Origin: Gibbula magus
Taxonomy: Eukaryota > Mollusca > Gastropoda > Trochida > Trochidae
DNA length: 64,000 bases
Assembly (NCBI GenBank): GCA_936450465.1
Contig: OW388292.1
Span: forward strand, 5,847,756 to 5,911,755
Direction of reading: 5' to 3'
Part shown: positions 26,119 through 37,310 of the stretch, piece by piece
Position numbering within the stretch: the first letter of the stretch is position 1
Layout of the letters: each line of letters begins with the position of its first letter
Notes under the pieces: generated by a model
What the model saw: the letters and a program-made list of their open reading frames with translations, nothing else
Database searches by the model: none
What the model was told of the DNA's origin: nothing
Position numbers and translations under genes: made by a program

Positions 26119-27329
26119 TCTGTCTGTAAAGCAACTCCAGTGCGGTCAAGGGATGGACATAATGTGAGTATACTGAATGGACAGTGGGCAAGGCTGACGG
26201 ACAGAAATAATGTGAGACTGGACAGCTCGGACAGGACGATGATAAAGAATCTGGATGAACCGGTTATGATGGGGGATGTGTAATACATCGATAATGCACT
26301 GATGAGACAGAAGGACCATCCATTACGTGTTGACATGTTGTCAGGGATAATAAGTCAGTTGTCTACATTGAAATAGTTGCACGAAGGACAACAGGTACAA
26401 ATATAAAGCCTATGTAATATATTTATGATATAAACATACTTCATCCACAATGTATAATTTAAATACTTTTCTGTTCTTTTCTGCTATTTAAATATGGAGG
26501 TGGTTATTGGTTGTCAATATTCAAGACTTGATACAATCTACATGTTAACACAAATATAATTTTTAATTTCAAAATAAACTTATTTGATTTCTGCATTTTT
26601 TATACATTTCATAATGAGTATCAAATTTAAAACATTATTCTACTCCCCATATTCTAACCAAGCCCTTGCCCTAGTCATCAGTGACAGAACCAAAGTTTCT
26701 AGGTCACAGCTGGAATGTAATTAACACCGATACGAAACTAATTGACAGCTGAATGACAGGGGGCCCTTCAAACCATAACATAGCTGTTGTGTGTGTCAAG
26801 TTCATTTTGAAATATACACTGATTCAGTGCACAACTATGTAACATTTGTTTTATCTATGTATTTATCAATGACAGACTGTAGCTTATGTCATCTCCATTA
26901 AACCTATCTGTATCTGTATCTACATCTCCATCTACATCTCCATCTATATCTGTACTGCAGTATGAGTGGCAGGTTGCATCAACACGTCTATATCCTCCTA
27001 CTAGTTTATATCTGCAGGTGATTTATCTACCAGTACATAATGCTGAGGGCAGCACTTCTGGTGTATGTAAATTTTTCACTGTATATAAATAATCTTCAAA
27101 TTATGGACTGTGTAAAGATAAAGTGGTTTTGTTTATAAGTAAATGAGTATCAAGAAAATACTGTGCTTTTTCAACAAAGTGCAACATTGTTGTAGCACAA
27201 CCAGATACAGAGAAACCATCATAAACAATCAAAGTATTGTTTTCGATATAAAGACAATGCCAAATCAAGGTAATAAACAAAATCAAATCAGATTTACAAT
27301 CACAGAAAATACTTAACATTGCATCAACA

Positions 27330-28283
27330 CAATCACTGATTGTATCAAGTACAGTGATATAGCAACATTGTTGTATAAGTACAATCACTGATTGTATCAA
27401 GTACTGTGATATAGCAACATTGTTGTATAAGTACAATCACTGATTGTATCAAGTACAGTGATATAGCAACATTGTTGTATAAGTGCAATCTCTGATTGTA
27501 TCAAGTACAGTGATATAGCAACATTGATGTATAAGTACAATCACTGATTGTATCAAGTACTGTGATATAGCAACATTGTTGTATAAGTACAATCTCTGAT
27601 TGTATCAAGTACTGTGATATAGCAACATTGTTGTATAAGTACAATCACTGATTGTATCAAGTACAGTGATATAGCAACATTGTTGTATAAGTACAATCAC
27701 TGATTGTATCAAGTACTGTGATATAGCAACATTGTTGTATAAGTACAATCACTGATTGTATCAAGTACAGTGATATAGCAACATTGATGTATAAGTACAA
27801 TCACTGATTGTATCAAGTACAGTGATATAGCAACATTGATGTATAAGTACAATCACTGATTGTATCAAGTACTGTGATATAGCAACATTGTTGTATAAGT
27901 ACAATCACTGATTGTATCAAGTACAGTGATATAGCAACATTGATGTATAAGTACAATCACTGATTGTATCAAGTACAGTGATATAGCAACATTGTTGTAT
28001 AAGTACAATCACTGATTGTATCAAGTACTGTGATATAGCAACATTGATGTATAAGTACAATCACTGATTGTATCAAGTACAGTGATATAGCAACATTGAT
28101 GTATAAGTGCAATCTCTGATTGTATCAAGTACAGTGATATAGCAACATTGTTGTATAAGTACAATCACTGATTGTATCAAGTACAGTGATATAGCAACAT
28201 TGTTGTATAAGTACAATCACTGATTGTATCAAGTACTGTGATATAGCAACATTGTTGTATAAGTACAATCACTGATTGTATCA
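27330..28283. repeat. 52-bp minisatellite, about 18 copies
   Basis: The 52-bp unit runs caatcactgattgtatcaag through 'tacagtgatatagcaacattg' to 'ttgtataagta'. Each unit contains the perfect palindrome ACAATCA-C-TGATTGT. Four binary variants (acag/actg, tgttg/tgatg, cact/ctct, gtaca/gtgca) are distributed in blocks along the array, suggesting duplications of several units at once. Minus-strand open frames running into each end are artefacts. Confidence 0.97.
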
Positions 28284-29087
28284 GACAGAGATACTGCAAC
28301 AATGTAGCACATATTGAAGCTAACTAATCCTCCTATATTGCTGACCTGTAAATGACCAGTGTCCTGGTTTGGACTGTCCATTAACATGATTACAATCACA
28401 TATACCTGAAGCTGAATATAGTACTGACCACAACCCTGACCAAACATCACAGAAATCACTAATAATGGTATGATATGCTTCACTGAGTATACCGGGTAAA
28501 TGAATTTCAATATCTCATCATTTTCTGCGACATTGGACACGAAAATTTCAAGTCAATTTCAAGGTTGAAGTATTCTGAATGAAATGAATGACTTGTGAAT
28601 CCACTGAATAAAAAAATACATTCATATTTGTGATATTCATGCGATAGTGCTACTTTACATATAGAATTACAATCAACTCATGGTCCGGCATAAATATATT
28701 ATTCTTGTAGCAAATTCGTTGCATACAATTCTTTGATTTATTATGTAGGCATACATACAGTAACAAGTGAATTCCTTTAGAAAATATTCAAAGATGATTT
28801 TTTTTGCATGAATATGAATTGGTCCCGCTAAAACTTGATCAATGACAACCTTTCACTACATATGAGGGTGAGAAGAGACACTTGATGTGGAAATGTGCTG
28901 GAAGTGTTTCCATTTCTCTAATCATAACAACAGGTGCAGCCCCAGAGAGCAGACCGAGTTAACACACGCAACCAAGGACTGAGGATGAAAAGAGTCTTTT
29001 TTTAAACTTGTTACAGAGCAGGTTTTCATCTTCTCCTCTTTCAAATTACATACTGAGAGATTCCTCCATGATTAGGGATAGGCCTAC

Positions 29088-29202
29088 CTGTATCCTTCAT
29101 ACGATTCTGCTCATACCAGGCCATGGGGTTGACGCTGGGAAGCTCCTGGTCCTGGTCTAGACTGTCGTTCATCGTAAATCCGAATCCGTTTGACATTGCC
29201 AT
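29088..29202 (-). CDS. MACF1/DST/shot-like: Spectraplakin, alternative first coding exon B (partial CDS)
   Basis: This exon encodes 38 residues plus one base, starting MAMSNGFGFTMNDSLDQ and ending AWYEQNRMKDT. The ATG lies in CTACCATGG, and an in-frame TGA sits 27 bases upstream, which supports a true start. The exon ends at a CAG|GTAGGC donor in phase 1, the same phase as exon A about 1 kb upstream, so both can be joined to the shared exon at 15412-15473. I do not recognise the peptide itself. The call rests on the start context, the splice phase and the position between exon A and exon 2. Spectraplakins and plectin are known to use several promoters, each with its own short first exon, giving isoforms with different cellular targeting. 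It is possible but less likely that this is a chance open frame. Confidence 0.68.
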
Positions 29203-30157
29203 GGTAGAGTATGTTCCACATGTGTCTCAACCTCTTCGGGCCCTCAGCTCCTCAAAATCATCCAGTCCAGGTTTGAATGTCAAGCCTGGGACGGAGCTTT
29301 AAACTTTCATATGTCAGCCCTTTCGGTCTGTTCACTGCCCTTATGAGGACAGGAGGCTCAGCTAGAATGCCCTAATTAAGGTATAAATATCCCAGGTAGG
29401 TACGTAGGTAGGTAGGTACAGGTGGACACAATCTCAGTTAGTGAAAGTTGTCTCACAGTAGACGGAGCTTGGCAGACTGGTTGCTGAACCAAGTGTTGAA
29501 GAGATACATGTGGCTCCTGGGTGGAGTGGAAATGCTGGAGGCTATATCTCCTCTCCAGGCTTAATCTAGTTGCCTTGATAGTGGAATGTCATACATGAAT
29601 GTCCAGTGTGCACCTAGCCTGGTAGCGGTGACAGGTAAGGGCTCTGCCTGCCAGTCCTTTGGTTGGTTGGCTGACGATCAACATCAATTGGGTAGCCTGC
29701 TATATATATAAATAGCCCACCTCTCTTTTGGCTGGTCTGCCGGCTATAGAAGAGTGAGTGTAGTGAAGTGAAGTGGAGGGAGGTACACTACCTGACTGGC
29801 TTGGCTAGCGAGCTCATGCGTGGAGTGGAGGGGCATTTGTATTCACTTCCGTCACGCTAGCAGACGATGGCTCACGTTCATTGTTATAGTCTCCTGTGAT
29901 GAAACTCGATTCTAAGACAAATGCTGTGCAATGTTCTGACACTGTGAGCCAGCTCCTACTGCTGTGATGTAAACAAATCGCTCCCAGCATCTGGGGGATC
30001 CATTCATAATTGTTTATGTTTTTTGCTACCTTCTCTCCACGTGTATTTTCTAAAGATACAAACCCACGTGGCTCTATTTTTATTGTGTTTGGTGAATAAC
30101 TGATCAATAAAATATGATTAATCACACACATAAGTAAAGTAGTGATAGATAGATTAC
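29203..30157 (-). promoter_or_regulatory. Likely promoter and leader region of exon B; TATA-like motif at 29707
   Basis: This interval separates the two alternative first exons, so a promoter for exon B should lie here or exon B would be skipped. A TATA-like tract (gctatatatataaatagc, about 29699-29716) is the only clear core-promoter candidate. It reads well on either strand and would leave a leader of nearly 500 bases. A second AT box (ggtataaatatcc) is near 29379. (GGTA)n simple sequence occurs at about 29395-29425. Assignment to exon B is inference. Confidence 0.3.
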
Positions 30158-30281
30158 CTGCGATTCTGATGACAGCTCGATCCGCCGGGTCCAGCTGCAA
30201 TATGCACAATGGAAGAGACTCATAGTCTTCCTGGAATTGGTAAAAATCCTTTGATGGTTCATACGGTAGTCGATGGTCCAT
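30158..30281 (-). CDS. MACF1/DST/shot-like: Spectraplakin, alternative first coding exon A (partial CDS)
   Basis: This exon encodes 41 residues plus the first base of a split codon. The peptide begins MDHRLPYEPSKDF and ends LDPADRAVIRIA. From established knowledge, spectraplakins and plectin isoform 1c carry a very similar stretch (LDPAERAVIRIA type) immediately before the DERD...[11 protein letters not shown] start of the actin-binding domain. The start is well supported: the ATG sits in CAACCATGG and an in-frame TGA lies nine bases upstream. The exon ends at a donor CAG|GTAATC in phase 1, as the family requires. A longer open frame continues to 29814, but that is read-through into the intron. 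The protein would be a giant cytoplasmic crosslinker of actin and microtubules; only its N-terminal extension is here. No TATA box is evident upstream. Plectin itself is less likely because it is a vertebrate gene. Confidence 0.88.
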
Positions 30282-33200
30282 GGTTGCTGTTCAGGACTCC
30301 GTCATTGTCCACTAACAGCCGGCCTAACAGGACTCGCACTTGCTCTGCCACATCTGCAACAGAACGAAAACCTTAGCTTCACTACTGGCATAGTTTGGCA
30401 GCCAAGTTCGAGTGACATGAAGAAATTTGGCTAGCAGACAGCGATGTTATTATCGCCGTGCGAGGTGAATATAGACTCGATTTTCTCACGAACAGGCTAA
30501 AACGAAAGACATAGATTGATATTTTGTAATGAATTAATGTCTCACCGTTTTAAATATTTTCTATAATATTATTCCAGTCGAAAACCATTCCATTTTCTCA
30601 GAACATGGCCGCGAGTAAACGATTCTCTCAATACAAACACAGTTATCTCCCTTTGGTAACTGATACGGGTCCGTTCTCCTCCCCGATATTGGAAATACGT
30701 CCTCCGATTTTATTTGCTAAGTATACGTTCGCTATCTCTAACAAGGCGATGAATTATGTAAATACATACTTAAATATTGAATATCTAATATTATAACAAA
30801 ATATGCCAAGATATTTCCGTATGATATTAATTACTGAGCAATGAGTCAGTAATGCGGAGGGTGGAGTCGCAACAACGAGAACAGCATTTGTTGGTCAATA
30901 ATTCTCGTGTCTTCAGTGCACAGCCAATCAGAATCCTTTTTAGTGATGTCACCGCGTACCGGTGCACGCGCTGCCGGTGGGATCAAAGGTACAACGCCGA
31001 CCTGCCCATTGTGTTTGATCCTGTTTCTTTTAGTTTTAATTGATGCAAAATAGCTTACAACATTTCATCGAATACAAATAACGTGATCGAATGTAAATGT
31101 GAAATATCTCAACATAAGAAAACGACACGACACGTGGGGGCTTTCTTCTTTAAAATACTTTCATTTAAAATATTCTTAGCAATGTTCGTACTGAACTTGA
31201 ACGTAAAACCTGATCTGAAAGTTTTTATGACTTTATGCAATTTCCACATTTAACAAAAGTTTGCTTTATAATACCTTCGTTACGATGCAACCTGTCACCA
31301 TTTTGTTTGCACGTATACATGATCGATACGTACTACACACTGCGACACTATTGCAGTGTTTAGTTCTTACTTCCGTATTTATAAATCTACTACAGAGTAC
31401 GATTTTTACCAATTTACAATTTATTTACAGGGCCTACCCGTGATCTCAATTAAGTATACAAATACATAGAATTATTCAAAGATAAACAAACGCATATTCA
31501 TGTACACGGTATTTACTGTCGCAAAGTTTCTAGAAACAAATTTGAACAACTTAGGTGGCTCATGTAGGATCGGAATGTTGTAAGTACTAGCACTCCAAAT
31601 ACCAACACTATTAATTGACAACTTCGTGACTGGCGTGAAGTGAAAGACACCTTTACTGATTGATGGAGCGAATTTGTCAACAGTTGGTCTTGCAATAGGT
31701 CAAGGTCGACTCGACATAGTTGCATTAGATTCTAGTATGAGCTATTTCATGATAATCATTTCTATCACTCATCTACAACGTTAACATACGAAAATCTCCA
31801 CTAATAACGTGACACCGTTACATTGATTACTAATCGTTCCAGTGATAGTAATTGGAGATTGTCCAATGATCTCAACTTTGCTTGAGAGAAATGATCTCTT
31901 AGCAGTTAGAATATCCATTTCTCCCTTTTGCTTATTTTTTCATTTACATTTGTGTCAGTTCATCAAAAATGAAACTAATGAGTTTGTTTTATTTACATCA
32001 GCAGCGATCGTATTGGTATCTGAATTGGTTTAGAGTAATGGTATCATTGGTCATAACAGCTGTTTCATTTTATTAATTTTCTCCTGTGAATACTTGTGCA
32101 AAATATGACTTTCAATTCCAGACAACGAATCCTTATTGCATTGTGCCATAAACCAAACGTTCGTATTTGTGTAAGTTCCAATACTGGTAAAAACAATTGA
32201 GATAAGAAGATTTGAAAATCACGTTAATCACGGTACAAATACTTGTCTCTATGATGCTATACAACTCTAACGTTTAGTTCATGCATACATTTACATATTA
32301 TATACATTCTTATGTATATTCGATATGAACAACTTGACAATCATTTAGATTCGGGAAGTTAATTAACGTTTCTATCTTCATATTATCAAGACTACATACG
32401 TGTTTCATATTATATTTTTATTTTATAAGACATAGAGATTGAAAACGTTATTAACTTAATTCTCGTCCTATGATCCAGCAATATAAATACTTCAAGAACT
32501 CTCCACGGTAACTTGGAAAGGAAGTTTGAAATCCGTGTCTGCGTGTTAATTCACATTTAAACATGATACAGTGCCAGTCACGTAGAAGGTCAAAGTTGAG
32601 ATATGAAGTGTGACTTTCATAACTTACCGCGCCAGTATGAGCGTGATTCAAATATACATCCTCATGTGTCACATAAAACTAGAGTCACACTTCGCGTGTA
32701 TCCACGAGCTGAATGTTCATGTATAGTCAGCCACTAGAGTGTCAGTATATACACTAGAGGGGACTCCTAGTTTCCACCCATATCGCACAGTGTATGATAG
32801 ATATGAGAGTTTATCTCCGGGATCAATCAGTACTTGTATGGAATCTGTGCCAATTACCCGCTGTTATGCACTGATAGTCGTTCTGACCCAGAGGCGTGTG
32901 TGTCGGGAAGGGACTGACAGGTGAATTATACATGCACAAGCTCGTTAGGAAAAACTGTCATTCACTCTAATCAGGGACTCTCTAATCAGGGACATAAATC
33001 AGTTTATAATTTATTTTGTTCCGGTAAAGTTGTTACATTCTGCTCCGATACTATTTAGATTCAATATGTAACTGAGTAAAAGATGAACGATAACGGTTAT
33101 TCATATATATATAATCTCTTAAAATAACTTCTATTTGAATTTACAGATTTCCTGTACTCAAACATATACCTTAAGCGCACGAATTCTCACGGTCCAAGGG

Positions 33201-34655
33201 AGGTAACTCACCAAGGATGAACGTCTCCCATTCATACACGACTATACACACCAGACGGTTGAGCGTGTATTCAGATCTCACATGATGAAGAATATTTGCG
33301 ACTGAATGGAATGACATTAGTGGTGGTAAATGGTGGCAGTCAGATACATTAATGCCGATGGTTTTCAGCTTTCCAAATTCAAACAGCATATACATATATT
33401 AATAAAATCGTACTGTATGTGCTCTAATGCAGGAACTTAACCTGAACTAAACTAATTGCTTGACTCCTTAAAACCTCACTAAGTATTATAATCACTTACC
33501 TATAAACGTCAATTATGTCAGTTCAGTTGTGTCAGTTCAAACAGTAAACATTATCACGTGAATGATGACAACAAAGATGACTACAACCCTTCAGATCAAT
33601 CGATGCCATTGGTTGATTGACAGGAGCAGTTTGACATGAGTCTCATGACCCGGGTCATGTACATTTCACCGGGAAGCAGGTGCGCGATGTCATTGTGAGG
33701 GACGTTATGTCCCACGGAGCCGTTAGAACGTTAACAGAGTCTCAGAAAGAATACTTGACCGCTTTAATTGCTCTTTAAAGAAATTTTCACGACACTAAAG
33801 CACTTAAACATTTGACCCTGAGAAAACTTGAATAGCGGTGTTTATGAATCGATAGTTTTCTCGTACAGCACTGTGCGACCAGGCGTGTTGCGTGTCGGTT
33901 AGCGTGTGACATAACTACTACACCACTAACGATTTGAAACTCATTTGTGTTTTCCACGGCTGTTCAAACTCTCTTGCAGATTACGTTAATGGGGTAGGCT
34001 AATTGTTCGTCGAGAAAACTCTACAAAAACATATTTGAAAGCATTTTGTTTAATGTTCCGGTCCGACTGTTTTCTTTTGGAATAAATCCGCCTTGATGTT
34101 GTAATATTCTACAGGTATGATCAAACGCAGCAATACAGAAATTGACCACCGATAATTTAGAAAAATGTGCCTGCTTGGCCACTTAAGAATGTGAGTGAAA
34201 TCACCGTCCATACAGATTAAAGAAGCTAGTTGTCTGAACAGAAAGATGTCTTCATTATTCATCAATGAACAAATGCGTCAACTTGGGTATCGTGACTGAC
34301 GAAGAATAGTATAAGATTTTCAATACTGAAGTTGCACTTAAAACATAGAATGTTAACTTTAAAGAATACCACCAACACAGTTATATTAGTCGTCTTATAC
34401 GCCCAGTCACTACAGCCACGATTAGGACATTAATCCGATATAGGATAGCAAAGGAGGGTTGACAGCGTGACATATGTTCGACGGTAACCTGAATTTATGC
34501 AATCGTTCATGATCCAAACACAAGGTTCTACAATATATAACGTCAAACAAAGTGTACTTTACTCCAACCCACACACGATGAACGTTTATATTGTGAAGTG
34601 CGCATTTCATTTTAAATATAACAGTTTTTCAAAAAGAAACAAAAATAAAATATAC
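30282..34655. other. Upstream sequence without a certain gene
   Basis: It holds the 5' leader and promoter of exon A (first several hundred bases, no TATA box seen) and then AT-rich sequence. An ATG in good context at 30605 (plus strand, ACATGGCCGCG) opens only 63 codons. Strong minus-strand donors with no coding frame I can attach occur at 32628 (GCG|GTAAGT) and 33496 (TAG|GTAAGT). A 16-base perfect palindrome, CATGACCCGGGTCATG, lies at 33644-33659. Confidence 0.5.
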
Positions 34656-34803
34656 CTGGTACAACTTTCCGCCATATCACACACGAGATATCATTCTCAA
34701 TAACGACGTTCCCCTTACACACAACAAGCGAAGAGAGATCGAACCATTCCCCTGTACAAGACACGTATATGGAACTCCCCCTCGTCAGTGAGAGTGTTTT
34801 CAT
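34656..34803 (-). other. Speculative alternative first exon
   Basis: An open frame from an ATG at 34803 (MKTLSLTRGSSIYV...) runs 49 codons plus one base to a donor CCAG|GTATAT in phase 1, so it could join the spectraplakin exon 2. The local sequence is more GC-rich than its flanks. The donor is weak, and a second ATG at 34675 gives phase 2. No homology is recognised, so confidence is low. Confidence 0.15.
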
Positions 34804-35097
34804 AGAGACACAGGCACACACGATCTTACAGAGAATAACGTTTGTTACACAGGGAATACAATAGTAACTCAACACCTTTGTGACAGGCAAACAAGCTACA
34901 AAATGAAACAGAAATAAAGGCAGACATCAAGTTGGAACTGAGAAATGATCAAAATCTGATCTAGATATCCTTAACAAACATATCAAAACATACGGTAACA
35001 AGAAACATAGATAAATAAATAAATATATATCGTTTAAGAGGGTTTGCCACACATGTTTTAACATCTGTTTGTAATTAAAGTATACTTGAGATAATAC

Positions 35098-35250
35098 ATT
35101 GGAATATTATATACTAATAGTTATTTTTATTGTTAAATCTTCATTACCCAAACAAGCATTGAAACATTGCAATGCATATACAAATACATTAGTGCATTAA
35201 AAAATGACATTATACATAAACCGATCTCATTTTATTAAGTCGGCGACTTG
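35098..35250. repeat. Diverged direct repeat, copy 1
   Basis: About 150 bases with blocks 'attggaat.tta', 'tgttaaatctt.at.accc', 'gcaatgcatata' and 'tcattttattaag' recur in the same order and orientation at 35860-36010. It is an old duplication or two copies of one dispersed element. It has no coding content. Confidence 0.7.
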
Positions 35251-35859
35251 GAGGCCTATGTAAAAATACCCAAACGAAATATAACAGGCAGCATGAATCA
35301 ATATTTATCGTGAGATTTGCCCGAAAACAAATCTCTAAATCCGTTTGAAACAACTAATATGCTCTTTAAGTATGATTTTTATATTTAAAAATAACCGTGT
35401 GTTAACCATTCAAAGTATGTTATCATATCATTATCCATTTTCTAGTCTTTATATGCATGAGTATATGTCGAGTGTGACATGAAATGAAAGCATGAAATTA
35501 AACGTTATGTGAAATGACATTAGTAGTTGTCATGTGTTCCGATAACTGTACATTAAGTTAGCCTGACACTTCAATAAAGCCTGCATTAGCATCAACCGGG
35601 AGTGGAGCCTCTTTGTGTGTGAACGATGATGCCTTAAAATACATGCACATTGTAATGCAAATACATGGACCGAGAGACATGTGTTTACAAGCGTCACCCA
35701 GTTCAACAACAGAGACTTGTTCAAAAGTAGGAAGTAATGTCATTAATGGATGGACTAATTATTCTAAAAGCTTTTGTCTGCCATTATTTAAATGAAGACA
35801 TATTTTATAAAATGCTATATGCGACTCGCTCTTAGGTCGCAATATACTTAAGACAAAGT

Positions 35860-36010
35860 ATTGGAATGTTAGAATATTTAATTGTATTATTAAATCTTAA
35901 TAACCCAAACAGAGAGTGAAACATAGCAATGCATATATAAAGACATAAGTGTATTAATGTCTGACATTAAATAACACATTAAGTGATGTCATTTTATTAA
36001 GCCCTTGTCA
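35860..36010. repeat. Diverged direct repeat, copy 2
   Basis: This is the partner of 35098-35250, about 760 bases away and in the same orientation. It ends just before the 30-bp minisatellite begins. Confidence 0.7.
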
Positions 36011-36051
36011 ACTACAACGTCACTGCTTATAGTGAGCCGAGAATAGGCAGC

Positions 36052-37310
36052 AACATCATATACACCTTAATTCTAACATGTAACATCACATACACCTTAA
36101 TTCTAATCTGTTACATCACATACACCTTAATTCTAACCTGTAACATCACATACACCTTAATTCTAACATGTAACATCACATACACCTTAATTCTAACCCA
36201 TACACCTTAATTCTAACCCATACACCTTAATTCTAACCTGTAACATCACATACACCTTAATTCTAACCTGTAACATCACATATACACTTTAATTCTAACC
36301 TGTAACATCATATACACCTTAATTCTAACCTGTAACATCACATACACCTTAATTCTAACCTGTAACATCGTATACACCTTAATTCTAACCTGTAACATCA
36401 CATACACTTTAATTCTAACCTGTAACATCATATACACCTTAATTCTAACCTGTAACATCACATACACCTTAATTCTAACCTGTAACATCACATACACCTT
36501 AATTCTAACATGTAACATCACATACACCTTAATTCTAACCCATACACCTTAATTCTAACCCATACACCTTAATTCTAACCTGTAACATCATATACACCTT
36601 AATTCTAACCTGTAACATCACATACACCTTAATTCTAACCTGTAACATCGTATACACCTTAATTCTAACCTGTAACATCACATACACTTTAATTCTAACC
36701 TGTAACATCATATACACCTTAATTCTAACCTGTAACATCACATACACCTTAATTCTAACCTGTAACATCGTAAACACCTTAATTCTAACCCATACACCTT
36801 AATTCCAACCCATACACCTTAATTCTAACCTGTAACATCATATACACCTTAATTCTAACCTGTAACATCATATGCACCTTAATTCTAACCTGTAACATCA
36901 TATACACCTTAATTCTAACTTGTAACATCATATACACCTTAATTCTAACCCATACACCTTAATTCTAACCTGTAACATCATATACACCTTAATTCTAACC
37001 TGTAACATCGTATACACCTTATTTCTAACCCATTCACCTTAATTCTAACCTGTTACATCATATACACCTTAATTCTTACCTGTAACATCATATACACCTT
37101 ATTTCTAACCCATACACCTTAATTATAACCCGTAACATCATATACACCTTAATTCTAACCTGTAACATCATATATCCCTTAATTCTAACCTGTAACATCA
37201 TATGCACCTTAATTCTAACCTGTAACATCATATGCACCTTAATTCTAACCTGTAACATCATATACACCTTAATTCTAACCTGTAACAACATATACACCTT
37301 AATTCTAACA
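36052..37310. repeat. 30/20-bp minisatellite
   Basis: Units of 30 bp (tgtaacatca + catacaccttaattctaacc) are mixed with 20-bp units lacking the tgtaacatca part. Because 30 is a multiple of three, the minus strand stays open with a ten-residue MLQVRIKVYM-type repeat. The frame breaks at 20-bp units and no start or domain supports a protein. Blocks of about ten units are themselves repeated (compare 36270-36520 with 36570-36770). Confidence 0.97.

Larger units (their letters stand above)
15474..29087 (-). other. Intron 1 of the spectraplakin gene
   Basis: This sequence lies between exon B and exon 2; from exon A the intron is about 1.1 kb longer and includes exon B. I see no convincing coding exon. 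It contains an inverted-repeat transposon complex (16091-17585), a SINE tail (20410-20489), two copies of a dispersed 3'-end-like repeat (24270-24420, 25990-26118), a TCTG microsatellite (25189-25218) and a 52-bp minisatellite (27330-28283). Stretches 17586-19541, 20490-24269 and 26119-27329 are AT-rich and hold nothing I can name, apart from short imperfect repeats at 22497-22543 (a 15-bp unit) and about 23190-23300 (a 'gtgaaacttttct' unit). Confidence 0.8.

Noticed and set aside
29814..30157. Continuation of the exon A open frame to 155 codons
   Set aside because: The homology to spectraplakins stops exactly at the CAG|GTAATC donor. The rest is read-through into intron sequence.
30605..30796. 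Divergent plus-strand gene starting MAASKRFSQYKHS
   Set aside because: The start context is good, but there is no homology, no clear donor and only 63 codons.
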